Assembly (NCBI RefSeq): GCF_004116625.1
Contig: NZ_NXIE01000001.1
Coordinates: forward strand, 496,001 to 560,000
Length of the DNA stretch: 64,000 nucleotides
Origin: Halarcobacter mediterraneus
Lineage (GTDB): Bacteria; Campylobacterota; Campylobacteria; Campylobacterales; Arcobacteraceae
Direction: 5' to 3'
Of this stretch, positions 34,411 through 44,924 are shown piece by piece. Position 1 is the first letter of the stretch. Every line of letters starts with the position of its first letter. Under the pieces are notes generated by a model, which saw only the letters and a list, made by a program, of their open reading frames with translations, was not told where the DNA came from and made no database searches. The position numbers and the translations under genes were made by a program.

Positions 34411-37008
34411 TTAGAAAAGATTCGCATTTTCATCAACCCATTTAAGATATTCAATAATATCATCCACTTCTTCTTCACTCATATGTTGATTAGGCATTTT
34501 TAAATTAAAATAATCAATCATTGCTTTAACATATGGATCTTTATACATTGATTCAGGAGATAAAATAAATCTACTAACCCAATCTACACCATTTTCATGT
34601 CTCATTAATACCCCAGTTAAATCAGGACCTGAAGATACTTTTCCTATAACGTGACAACCATTACAACCACCTTCAGCAAATGCTGTTTCTCCTCTTACAG
34701 CAGAACTGCTTTGTTTTGTTGCAATAACTCTAACTAAGGCATCTTTTGCTCTAATTCCAACATCTGCTGTTTTAACCATCAATTGCCAAATCATATTTTC
34801 AAATAAAATTGCTTTTTCTACATCACCTTCTTTTAAGGCAGCATTAGCTTTTTTCTTTTGTTCTGGTATTTGATTATATTGATCAAAAGCATCTGTTACT
34901 AAGTCTGATACTACTTTATGTTCTTGATATTTATTATCTTTTAAAAATTTAACAACTGATTGAATAACTGCATCTGTCGAATTATTAACTGCAACTGTTT
35001 TGTCATACTCAGCTTTTAACTCTTCAGGAGTCATTGATTTCATTTTTAATTTTTGTGCACTTTCATATTTTTTATTAGGATCTTTAACCAATAAATAACC
35101 CATCATTTCTAAATGAAGTGCCGAACAAAATTCTGTACAGTAATAAGGGAACACACCTTCTATATCAGCTTCAAATTTTAAAGTCGCTGTTTTCCCTGGT
35201 TCTAGAGAACTATGTAAATCATAATTATCTATTGTAAACCCATGTGTTTCATCTTGAGCTCTTTCTAGATTTGTCATATATATTGTTACTTTATCACCTT
35301 TATTAACAGTGATTCTTTCAGGATTAATATGAGATCTAACTAGTGTTGCATATACAGTTACATTTTTTCCATCTCTTTCTATTCTTTCTTCTCCAGCTAA
35401 TGTTTTACCAATATGTTGTTCCCCTGTTCTTGTATTTGTACCCATTTCATATCTTACATGGGGATGAAGTTTACTAGCTCTAATTGCAACTGCTTGATGT
35501 GGTTCACCCAAAGGAAGAGGCATATCAACTAATAAATCCATAGTCTTTCCACTAATATCAATTAATTGATGATTTTGGGGATGCAATGGACCAACATTTT
35601 GAAATCTGTCAATTGATAATTTATTTAAAGCAATAATATAATCACCTTGAGGATCTGCTGTTTTACCTTCCATTCCAGCTAAGTGACCAATGTTATAATG
35701 AACATTTTCTTTATCAATTACTTTTAATTTTTTAAAATTCCATTTTACAACTTGTGAATCAACATATAAAGAAGTATAAACTTCACCATCTACAGGAGAG
35801 TATTGGTTGTGTAGAGGTCCAAGTCCCAACTCAACTTGACCATGAAGAGACTTTTTCATATCTAAAATTGGTATACCATATGGATCTTTTCCTACATACT
35901 CTTTATTTTTAATTAATTTTTTAATTTTTTTGAAATCATAAACTGAAGCATGTGTATCTAATTTACCACATACAATTAAATACTGACCTGTTGGATCAAC
36001 ATCTACTCCATGAGGTGACTTTGGTTCAGGAATTAAAAATAATGCATCATTTTTAACTGCAATATCCATAGGAATGACTTTATGGTCATTTATTATCTTA
36101 ACATTTTTTGCGTCTTTTGATAATTCATAAAGCTTTTTCCAATTATATACATGTAAAAAATCTGTATCATTTCTTGACATTCCTGCCTCATTTGGTGGCA
36201 TTCCTATCTCTATTCCTCCTGTATACATTTCTGTATTAAAAGAGTTAGTAAATCCCCAACCATCACTAATTCCTTTACCTGAGTCTGATAAATCTTGCAT
36301 ATAAGGAGGCATTTCTATAGTAAAAGAGTCTTTTGGTTTAATTCTTCCAATTTTTGGATCAAACTTCCAGACTGTAACACCTCCTCTATAAGCTTCTTTA
36401 TACTCTTCAATTGGATGGTAGTTATTATCAAAAGGTGCAGCATATTGTGCAGCTTCTAAAATATGTTCTGAGTTTTGAGTAAAAAAAGAACCACCATGCT
36501 CAGATTTAAAAACTGGATTAACAACAATTTGCTTTGTTTCAAAATCTGCTAAATCAATAACTGCAATTCTTGGGTTTGCTTTATCATTAATTACAAGCCA
36601 TTTACCATCATATTTTCCATCTGTTTCAGAAAGTGCTGGGTGGTGTGTATCTCCCCAGTTAATTTCTCTTCCTCTAATATTTCCTTGTCTTAGTACTTTT
36701 TTACTCTCTTCATCAAAGCCATATCCTTGCCAAGGTTCAGGAGTAAAAACTCCAATATATTTTAAAAGTCTCATTGATGGCACGCCATATACAATCATTT
36801 GTCCTGATTGCCCACCAGAAGAAAATACTACATATTTATCTTTAACCCCAGTAGGATTATAAGTTTTAGCAGCACGAACTACGTCTATTTCAGATAGACC
36901 TCTTTCTTTCATAACTTTAGATAACTCATTAGTTGCACTTGATGCAATTGTAGCACCTACAGCTGTACCTAAAAGAACTGAAAGAAATTTACTAGGAAAC
37001 CTTTTCAT
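34411..37008 (-). CDS. nosZ: Nitrous-oxide reductase NosZ, clade II, with C-terminal cytochrome c domain
   Basis: An 865-residue periplasmic enzyme reducing N2O to N2. The signal peptide ('MKRFPSKFLSVLLGTAVGA') lacks twin arginines, so export is by Sec, the mark of clade II enzymes. A beta-propeller fills ~50-530 with the CuZ His motifs ('DTHHPALSE', 'HGGSFFTQNSEH', 'SPHGVDVDP', 'LGPLHNQY', 'EPHQAV'). The cupredoxin CuA site is 'CTEFCSALHLEMMG' (Cys624, Cys628, His632, Met635). Residues ~770-865 are a monoheme cytochrome c ('GCNGCH', ~781-786), as in Wolinella cNosZ. It is first in the operon and has a predicted Crp/Fnr-type promoter. Confidence 0.97.
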   Translation of the reverse strand: MKRFPSKFLSVLLGTAVGATIASSATNELSKVMKERGLSEIDVVRAAKTYNPTGVKDKYVVFSSGGQSGQMIVYGVPSMRLLKYIGVFTPEPWQGYGFDEESKKVLRQGNIRGREINWGDTHHPALSETDGKYDGKWLVINDKANPRIAVIDLADFETKQIVVNPVFKSEHGGSFFTQNSEHILEAAQYAAPFDNNYHPIEEYKEAYRGGVTVWKFDPKIGRIKPKDSFTIEMPPYMQDLSDSGKGISDGWGFTNSFNTEMYTGGIEIGMPPNEAGMSRNDTDFLHVYNWKKLYELSKDAKNVKIINDHKVIPMDIAVKNDALFLIPEPKSPHGVDVDPTGQYLIVCGKLDTHASVYDFKKIKKLIKNKEYVGKDPYGIPILDMKKSLHGQVELGLGPLHNQYSPVDGEVYTSLYVDSQVVKWNFKKLKVIDKENVHYNIGHLAGMEGKTADPQGDYIIALNKLSIDRFQNVGPLHPQNHQLIDISGKTMDLLVDMPLPLGEPHQAVAIRASKLHPHVRYEMGTNTRTGEQHIGKTLAGEERIERDGKNVTVYATLVRSHINPERITVNKGDKVTIYMTNLERAQDETHGFTIDNYDLHSSLEPGKTATLKFEADIEGVFPYYCTEFCSALHLEMMGYLLVKDPNKKYESAQKLKMKSMTPEELKAEYDKTVAVNNSTDAVIQSVVKFLKDNKYQEHKVVSDLVTDAFDQYNQIPEQKKKANAALKEGDVEKAILFENMIWQLMVKTADVGIRAKDALVRVIATKQSSSAVRGETAFAEGGCNGCHVIGKVSSGPDLTGVLMRHENGVDWVSRFILSPESMYKDPYVKAMIDYFNLKMPNQHMSEEEVDDIIEYLKWVDENANLF

Positions 37009-37036
37009 TTAATCTTCTCCTTTTTTTGCTAGTGTA

Positions 37037-37078
37037 ATTATACTATTACAAAGAACTATACAAATTGATCAATATCAA
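37037..37078 (-). promoter_or_regulatory. nosZ promoter with Crp/Fnr-type box
   Basis: TTGATCAATATCAA (37065-37078) is a perfect match to the Fnr consensus TTGAT-N4-ATCAA. On the minus strand TATAAT (37042-37037) follows. If transcription starts about 7 nt after the -10, the box centre falls near -41.5, the standard class II activator position. The nosZ ATG (37008) and its AGGAG lie just beyond. Geometry is read from the sequence; the regulator is unknown. Confidence 0.75.
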
Positions 37079-37199
37079 CTTTATAAATTTAATCTTTAAT
37101 TATAAAGTTAATATTTAATCTTAAAAGAAGTTTACAATAGGTCAGGTATCTTTTGGGTCGCTGTTAATATTTTTTTAGATATTTTATTTAAGTTTTTAT

Positions 37200-37886
37200 T
37201 TATTCTATCATATAACCATGTTTTGATATTGTTTTGATAATATCAACTTTTATTTTTTTTCTTAACTTAAAAACAAGGTTCTTAAGAGCACTTGGAGGAA
37301 CTTCATCATAAATATATAATTTATCCTCTATATCATTTTTTGTAACTAAATCTCCTCTATGGGCTAAAAGTATTTCAAAAAACTCTGCTTCTTTATTTGT
37401 TAAGAGGACTTTTTCATTTTCTAAAATAAAACTTTTATTATCATAATCATAAAATTGATTATTTGCAAATGTTATAATAGTTTTAGAACTTTTTAATAAA
37501 ACCTTTGCACAGCGTTCAAGCAACTCTGATAAATTTACTTCACTAATTGGTTTTACTACATATTCAACCAATGATAGCTTAATAGACTCTAATAAGAACT
37601 CTTGATCTGTATATGCACTAGTCACTATAATTGGTATATCTTCATTTTTCTTTCTTATTATTTTTATTAAATCTAAACCATTTAATTTTGGCATCTTTAA
37701 ATCAGTGATTAATATATTTGGATTATATTTTTTATAAAGCTCCAAAGCCTCTTCCCCATCTGAAGCACAATAAACAGTTCCAACATATAATAATAGAATT
37801 CTTTTAAAACTATTTCTTAAGTTTTCCTCATCATCAACTAAAAGGATAGAAGACTTTTTTAATCTAATCTCGTAATTTTCTGTCAT
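37200..37886 (-). CDS. Response regulator, OmpR/PhoB-type, next to nosZ
   Basis: A 228-residue regulator: acidic residues 'LLVDDEE' (~16-21), phospho-acceptor Asp62 in 'LITDLKMPKLNG', Ser90, Lys112 in 'YVVKPI', and a C-terminal winged helix ('LLTNKEAEFFEIL' to 'ISKHGYMIE'). It is divergent from the kinase at 37960 (73 bp) and is transcribed toward nosZ, ending 191 bp upstream of the nosZ start. Control of nos by this pair is possible but the nosZ promoter carries a Crp/Fnr-type site, so the two may act together or not at all. Confidence 0.93.
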   Translation of the reverse strand: MTENYEIRLKKSSILLVDDEENLRNSFKRILLLYVGTVYCASDGEEALELYKKYNPNILITDLKMPKLNGLDLIKIIRKKNEDIPIIVTSAYTDQEFLLESIKLSLVEYVVKPISEVNLSELLERCAKVLLKSSKTIITFANNQFYDYDNKSFILENEKVLLTNKEAEFFEILLAHRGDLVTKNDIEDKLYIYDEVPPSALKNLVFKLRKKIKVDIIKTISKHGYMIE

Positions 37887-37959
37887 TTTTACTCTTTCAT
37901 TAAATATTCTTTAAAATATTATGATAACATTATATCTTTAAAAAATATTTAGGATCACT

Positions 37960-39558
37960 ATGTTTGAAAGTTTCAGCTTTACAAAAAGATATGTTTTAGC
38001 TTTAACACTTATTGCTTTCTTATCTCTTTTAGCATTTTTCAATTTAAGTAAATTATTATCAATTCAATCAAATGATGCAAAACTTGTAAATATGAGTGGT
38101 AATCAAAAAATAATTACTAGAGAAATAGCTTTTTTTGCAATATATTACAAAATTGATAAATTAAAACCAAAAATTTATGAAATGGAAGAAACACATAAAA
38201 AATTAACATCTTTAAAATCATCAAATCAATTAAAAGCAATATATTATGGGAAAGAAGTAAATTTAGATGAAAAAGTAAAAAAATACTTATTTCATGCAAA
38301 GAGATTTTATGTTAATAGAGATGGTCGTAGCCAAAACTATGTATTAAAGAATTCTGAAAGTTTATTATCTGATTTACAAAAAGCCGTAGAAGTTTATTTA
38401 AAAGAAGCACAAGATAATACAAAAAAAATACAAAAAATTGAGACCTATATATTACTTTTAACTTTAACAACACTATTTTTCGAAGCTATATTTATTTTTA
38501 TGCCAGCTAATAGAAAAATTAATAAACGTACTAATGAATTAATAAAAGAAAAAGAGTTTTCAAATGCAGTAATAGAATCAAGTACTAATGCAATTATTAC
38601 TTTAGATAGTGAATTGAAAATTAGAACATTTAATAAAGAAGCAGAAAATATATTTAAATATACTAAAAATGAAATGTTAAATAAGTCGAGATTTCATGAA
38701 TTAGTTCTAGGAGAGTATAGTATTTTTGACTCTGATAAATTAAATAAAACTCAAGAACTAAAAGGGAAAAATAAAAAAGGTGATATTTTTCCTATTCGTA
38801 TATCATTTGGAAAAAGTGGAGAAAATAAAGATGTTGCAATAGTCACAAATATTCAAGATATTTCAAAAGAAAAACTAAATGAGAAGATACTTGAACAACA
38901 ATCTAAATTTGCAGCTTTAGGAGAAATGATTGCAATTATAGCCCATCAATGGAGACAACCTCTAGCACAATTAAGTTTTAATTGTATTTATATTAGAAAA
39001 AAATCAAAAGATAAAGAGATTATTAAAGAAACACTTGATAATGAAGAGATAATACAATTTATGTCTAAAACTATTACTAACTTTCAAGATTTTTATAAAA
39101 AAACTGATAATACAATATTCAATCCTATTATATCAATAAATCAAGCATTAAAAATTTTAGACTCAGTACTTAAGTCAACTCAAGTAAAACTTATAAAAGA
39201 AATAGATTCAGAAATAACAATTTATGGAAACGCAAATAGCCTTGCACATATAATATTATCAATCATCCAAAATAGTATTGATATTATAAAATTAAATAAA
39301 ATTCAAGAACCTTCTCTTACAATAAGTTTAAAAGACTCACCCAAATATATAATTTTAAATATAATTGATAATGCAGGAGGCATAAAAATTCATCCAATTG
39401 AAGATATTTTCAAACCTTTAAATACTAAAAAAGAAAAATCCTCTACAGGAATGGGACTATATATGTCTAAAATTATTATAAAAAATCAATTTAAAGGAAC
39501 AATAAAAGCTAAAAATACTAAAGATGGGGCAAATTTTACTATCTTATTACCCCATTAA
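37960..39558 (+). CDS. Sensor histidine kinase with PilJ/NarX-like periplasmic domain and PAS
   Basis: A 532-residue kinase. Membrane helix 1 (~10-30), periplasmic helical domain (~35-155) opening with 'LVNMSGNQKIITREIAFFA', which resembles the PilJ-type module and the P-box region of nitrate/nitrite sensors NarX/NarQ, helix 2 (~160-180), PAS (~205-300), His329 in 'GEMIAIIAHQWRQPL', and ATPase boxes 'IIQNSIDII', 'IIDNAGGI' and 'GMGLYMS'. The ATG has AGGATC upstream. The divergent regulator at 37200 is the likely partner. Sensing of a nitrogen oxyanion is an inference from the domain and the nearby nos genes. Confidence 0.9.
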   Translation: MFESFSFTKRYVLALTLIAFLSLLAFFNLSKLLSIQSNDAKLVNMSGNQKIITREIAFFAIYYKIDKLKPKIYEMEETHKKLTSLKSSNQLKAIYYGKEVNLDEKVKKYLFHAKRFYVNRDGRSQNYVLKNSESLLSDLQKAVEVYLKEAQDNTKKIQKIETYILLLTLTTLFFEAIFIFMPANRKINKRTNELIKEKEFSNAVIESSTNAIITLDSELKIRTFNKEAENIFKYTKNEMLNKSRFHELVLGEYSIFDSDKLNKTQELKGKNKKGDIFPIRISFGKSGENKDVAIVTNIQDISKEKLNEKILEQQSKFAALGEMIAIIAHQWRQPLAQLSFNCIYIRKKSKDKEIIKETLDNEEIIQFMSKTITNFQDFYKKTDNTIFNPIISINQALKILDSVLKSTQVKLIKEIDSEITIYGNANSLAHIILSIIQNSIDIIKLNKIQEPSLTISLKDSPKYIILNIIDNAGGIKIHPIEDIFKPLNTKKEKSSTGMGLYMSKIIIKNQFKGTIKAKNTKDGANFTILLPH

Positions 39559-39561
39559 TTT

Positions 39562-40422
39562 TTATTCTGGTATATAAATTAGGACATCACTTTTTAGATT
39601 TTCCATCAAATAAGAAGCAGTAGAACCATAAAAAAATGAACCTGTATAATTTACACCATTTGAACCAATTACTACTAAATCATTATTATTTTTTGTACTA
39701 TAAGATAATAAAGCATCATTTAATCCAAAAGACTCTTCTATCAACTCATTATCTTTAAAATGATGTTCATTTGTGAACTTTTTGAACTTTTCTTCTTCTT
39801 TTTTCTTAATTCCTAATTGAATTTTATCTTTGTTTTCAAACTCATTGTAATATCTAAAAGCTATTTCACTTATTTGTTTATAAATATATACAACTTTTAT
39901 TTCTTGCTTAAAAAATTTCCTTGAAAAGTTTATACTCTTTAAAGAAACTTCTGATAAATCAGTAAAAGCAACTGGTTTTTTATAATTTTCATTTTCACAA
40001 GGATTTTTAACTATCAAAAGAGGAAGTTTAAAGTTTTGCGCTATTTTATGTGCAGTAGACCCTAAAAGTGAAATTTTTCTATCATCTTTTTCATTAGCAC
40101 CAATTATAATTAAATCAGCACCAATATTTACTGCTGTATCAACTACATAAGTTGAGGCTGCTTCTTTATCAACTTCAATTGAATATTCAATACCCTTTGT
40201 ATCTATTAACTCAATTTGCTCTTTTATATTAATTAAAGCTTGTTCTTTTAATTCATCTAAATTTGAATCAGAAAAAAGTTCACTAAACCAATTTGTGTCT
40301 ATTGCATGTACAATAGTTACTTTAGAGTTATTATTCTTTGCAAGTAGAAATGCTCTTTTTAAAACAAAAAGACTACTTTTTGAGATATCTAATCCAACTA
40401 CAATATTTTTAAAACTATTCAT
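39562..40422 (-). CDS. Universal stress protein, tandem UspA domains
   Basis: A 286-residue protein with two UspA folds (~3-140 and ~150-286). The first starts 'NIVVGLDISKSSLFVLKRA' and ends with a nucleotide-binding pattern near 'LIIIGANEKDDRKISLLGSTAHKI'; the second ends 'VVIGSNGVNYTGSFFYGSTA', matching G-x2-G-x9-G-S/T, so ATP binding is likely. ATG 40422 follows AGGAG. It is convergent with the kinase (3 bp) and downstream of gdhA, though 56 bp separate them in opposite order of transcription (gdhA ends at 40479). Confidence 0.88.
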   Translation of the reverse strand: MNSFKNIVVGLDISKSSLFVLKRAFLLAKNNNSKVTIVHAIDTNWFSELFSDSNLDELKEQALINIKEQIELIDTKGIEYSIEVDKEAASTYVVDTAVNIGADLIIIGANEKDDRKISLLGSTAHKIAQNFKLPLLIVKNPCENENYKKPVAFTDLSEVSLKSINFSRKFFKQEIKVVYIYKQISEIAFRYYNEFENKDKIQLGIKKKEEEKFKKFTNEHHFKDNELIEESFGLNDALLSYSTKNNNDLVVIGSNGVNYTGSFFYGSTASYLMENLKSDVLIYIPE

Positions 40423-40478
40423 ATTTTACTCCTACAAAGATTTGTAATATAATAACTCTAATTATCTAAAAACTATCT

Positions 40479-42119
<1,641 letters not shown>

Positions 42120-42770
42120 TTGAATAAAAACAAACAAATTAAGAAATTTTCAAATTATGCAATGGTAGGTGGACTTAGTGCTTTTTTAGTCACTGGTCTT
42201 ACTGGTTGTTTTGATTCAGGTTCAAATAATAATCAACAAGGGCAAAGTGATGCCTTTACAAATGCTTCACAAAAACAAGGTGCTTTTGTAGTTATTGAAG
42301 AGTCTACAGATGGTAGATATGCAATTGCTGATGAATTCCCAGCTTCTAAAACAACAATCGTTTTAAGAAAACCTGATGGAAGTGAAAGAATTCTTTCTCA
42401 AGCTGAAATTGATGCTTTAGTTAAAAAAGAAGCAGAAAAAATTGATGCAGGGACATCTGCTCTTACAAATCCTGATCAAGCTCAAGTTTCAAATGGAGGA
42501 ATGGGTCTTGGTGGAGTATTACTTTCTTCTATTGCAGGGGCAATGATTGGTTCTTGGATTGGAAATAAACTATTTAATAATCAAAACTATCAAAATCAAA
42601 GAAAAGCACAATACAAATCTCCACAAACATATAGTAGATCACAAAGTTCATTTAAAAATGCTTCAAAAGCAACAACAAGTTCTTCTAAAAAAAGTGGTTT
42701 TTTTGGAAACAAATCTTCTTCAAGTAAATCAAGAAGTTCATTTGGTTCTTCAAGATCATTTGGTGGCTGA
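42120..42770 (+). CDS. UPF0323 family lipoprotein
   Basis: A 216-residue lipoprotein of the Campylobacterota-specific UPF0323 family. Signal peptide with lipobox 'VTGLTGC' (Cys ~30), a conserved domain (~55-115, 'GAFVVIEES..GRYAIADEFPASKTTIVLRKPDG'), a Gly-rich hydrophobic patch ('GGVLLSSIAGAMIGSWIGNKL', ~128-147) and a C-terminal Ser/Lys/Gly low-complexity tail. Start is TTG at 42120 after AAAGGA. It precedes the GSP-synthase-like gene by 2 bp, an order conserved in Campylobacter and Helicobacter. Function is unknown. Confidence 0.9.
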   Translation: MNKNKQIKKFSNYAMVGGLSAFLVTGLTGCFDSGSNNNQQGQSDAFTNASQKQGAFVVIEESTDGRYAIADEFPASKTTIVLRKPDGSERILSQAEIDALVKKEAEKIDAGTSALTNPDQAQVSNGGMGLGGVLLSSIAGAMIGSWIGNKLFNNQNYQNQRKAQYKSPQTYSRSQSSFKNASKATTSSSKKSGFFGNKSSSSKSRSSFGSSRSFGG

Positions 42771-42772
42771 AA

Positions 42773-43951
42773 ATGAAACTACAAAAATTACAACCATTAA
42801 CAAATGAATACTTAGAATCAATTGGTTTTGTATGGCATACAGATGAAGACAATACTTCATATATTGCAAATGAAGTTGTTGAAATATCAGAAGAAGAAGC
42901 TAATGCTTATTATGAAGCAACAAATGAACTTTATGATATGTTTTGTGAAGCTGGAGAATATGTAATAGAAAATGACTTATTCCATGAATTGAATATCCCT
43001 TTTAACCTAGTAGAGATGATTAAAGAATCATGGGAAAATGATGTACACTGGCATCTTTATTCAAGATTTGACTTAGCTGGAGGAATTGATGGAAAACCAA
43101 TTAAACTTATTGAATTTAATGCAGATACACCAACTTCACTTTTTGAAACAGCTATTATTCAATGGGCTTTATTAAAAGCTAATAATCTTAATGAAGCAAG
43201 CCAATTTAATAATTTATATGATGCGCTAAAGGATAATTTCAAAAGAATAATTACTTTAGATAGTGATATTGAAAAATTTGAAGAATACTACTCAAAACTA
43301 GGCTGGAAGATTTTATTCTCTTCTATTTCTGGACTCCCAGAAGATGAGAATACAACAAAACTTTTACAGCACCTTGCAAATGAAGCTGGATTTGATACAG
43401 ACTTTGAATTTATAGATAAAGTTGATTTTAGTGATGATGGAATATTTAAAGAGGACAAAAATTTTGAGTTTTGGTTTAAACTTATTCCTTGGGAAGATAT
43501 TGCAATTGATGAAAGCGAACTAGCATTACTTTTGACTGAAATTGTAAAAGAAAAAAAAGCAATTATTTTTAATCCTGCTTATACTTTAATGTTTCAATCA
43601 AAAGGTTTTATGAAAATACTTTGGGATCTATATCCAAATCATCCCCTTCTACTTGAAACTTCTTTTGAACCTTTAGAAAATAAAAAACAAGTTGAGAAAA
43701 GATGTTTTGGAAGAGAAGGAGCAAATACAAAAATTATAAATGCTGATGGCTCAATTGATGTTGAGACTGATGGAGAATATGAAGGACATAAAGCTATTTA
43801 CCAAGAGTTTGTAGAGCTTCCAAGAGATGAAGAAGGCAACTACTATCAAGCAGGAGTTTTTTATGCTTATGAAGCATCAGGTCTTGGATTTAGAAGAGGT
43901 GAAAAGATTTTAAATAATATGTCAAAATTTGTAGGTCATATTATTAAATAA
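42773..43951 (+). CDS. Glutathionylspermidine synthase-like ATP-grasp protein
   Basis: A 392-residue protein of the GSP_synth family (the C-terminal ligase domain of E. coli Gss and YgiC/YjfC). Marks are 'HLYSRFDLAGGIDGKPIKLIEFNADTPT' near ~90-120 and 'EKRCFGREGANTKII' with 'AIYQEFVELPRDEEGNYYQAGVFY' near the C-terminus, the ATP-grasp nucleotide and peptide sites. It would form an amide bond, but the substrate of the stand-alone family is not known. It is cotranscribed with the UPF0323 lipoprotein. Confidence 0.9.
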   Translation: MKLQKLQPLTNEYLESIGFVWHTDEDNTSYIANEVVEISEEEANAYYEATNELYDMFCEAGEYVIENDLFHELNIPFNLVEMIKESWENDVHWHLYSRFDLAGGIDGKPIKLIEFNADTPTSLFETAIIQWALLKANNLNEASQFNNLYDALKDNFKRIITLDSDIEKFEEYYSKLGWKILFSSISGLPEDENTTKLLQHLANEAGFDTDFEFIDKVDFSDDGIFKEDKNFEFWFKLIPWEDIAIDESELALLLTEIVKEKKAIIFNPAYTLMFQSKGFMKILWDLYPNHPLLLETSFEPLENKKQVEKRCFGREGANTKIINADGSIDVETDGEYEGHKAIYQEFVELPRDEEGNYYQAGVFYAYEASGLGFRRGEKILNNMSKFVGHIIK

Positions 43952-43974
43952 CTAAAGGAAATTCCTTTAGTTAT
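43948..43974. terminator. Bidirectional terminator between GSP-synthase-like gene and lpxK
   Basis: Thirteen-bp perfect stem ATAACTAAAGGAA (43948-43960) / TTCCTTTAGTTAT (43962-43974) around one base; in practice the inner pairs open to form the loop. Both convergent stops lie at or within the arms. Confidence 0.7.
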
Positions 43975-44921
43975 AAATCATAATTTTTTATATAATCATC
44001 AATTTTTATTATCTTATTTTCATCTTCTATTTGTAATTCAAGATTCATTAAATATACATCTTTTAAATCAAATTTTTGTAATTTTACATAATCTTTTTCT
44101 GTTGTAATTATTGAATAATCTTTATAATAAGCTTTTATTCTATTTATATCATCCTTAGAAAAAGTATGATGATCTTCAAATGCTTCCATTTTAATATTCT
44201 CTGGTAAGAAAGTTAAAAGTCTTTTTGGCTTTGATATCGCAGTTAGTAAAAGTAATTTTGAAGGCAAAATATCTATATATTTTCCATCTTTTGAAAAAGA
44301 AACTATTCTCTTAAAGTCTTTTCCTTCTTTTAATACTAAATCAGCATAAGAATATGCCATTTTAGGCTCTCTATATCCCCCACTAGGAAGACAAAAAAGA
44401 TTTGAAGGTTCTTTATTGGGTCGAATTAAAATATCAAATTTTCTAATATCATATTTAGAAAAACCATCATCTAAAAAAATAATTTGACTACCTAATTCTT
44501 TTGCTTTTAAAATAGCTTTTTTTCTATCTTCACTTACAATTATAGTTGCATTAGGTAAAGAGTTTGATAGAAGCATTGCTTCATCTCCACTTACTTTCAC
44601 ATCTTCTAAAATTTTACCTTTATTTGATACAACATAAAGCCCTTTTGAATCTCTACCAAAACCTCTTAGAATTACACATACATTAGAATATCTTCTTGCT
44701 AAATAAATTGTCAGAGGTGTTTTTCCACTTCCTCCTACAATAATATTTCCTATTGAAATAATAGGTAATCCAAAATCAACTACTTTTGCATTTGCTCTTT
44801 TTAAAGCAATTATTAACATATATATAAAAGTAAAAGGTAGAAATAAAAAAGAGATAAATTGTTGAAAAATATTCGGGAAGAAGAGATAATCTTCAACCCA
44901 TAAAAATATTTTTTGTTTCAA
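43971..44921 (-). CDS. lpxK: Tetraacyldisaccharide 4'-kinase
   Basis: A 316-residue membrane-associated kinase that phosphorylates the 4' position of the lipid A disaccharide precursor. N-terminal hydrophobic segment (~20-42), P-loop 'GNIIVGGSGKTPLTIYLAR' (~58-75), 'VILRGFGRDSKG' and 'IIFLDDGFSKYDI' match LpxK. It is the last gene of the minus-strand operon, 3 bp after the DegT aminotransferase gene. Normal length for the family. Confidence 0.95.
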   Translation of the reverse strand: MKQKIFLWVEDYLFFPNIFQQFISFLFLPFTFIYMLIIALKRANAKVVDFGLPIISIGNIIVGGSGKTPLTIYLARRYSNVCVILRGFGRDSKGLYVVSNKGKILEDVKVSGDEAMLLSNSLPNATIIVSEDRKKAILKAKELGSQIIFLDDGFSKYDIRKFDILIRPNKEPSNLFCLPSGGYREPKMAYSYADLVLKEGKDFKRIVSFSKDGKYIDILPSKLLLLTAISKPKRLLTFLPENIKMEAFEDHHTFSKDDINRIKAYYKDYSIITTEKDYVKLQKFDLKDVYLMNLELQIEDENKIIKIDDYIKNYDL

Positions 44922-44924
44922 ATA

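Noticed and set aside
42547-42807. 86-codon plus-strand frame overlapping the UPF0323 and GSP-synthase-like genes
   Set aside because: It lies out of frame within the low-complexity tail of the lipoprotein gene and has no independent support.
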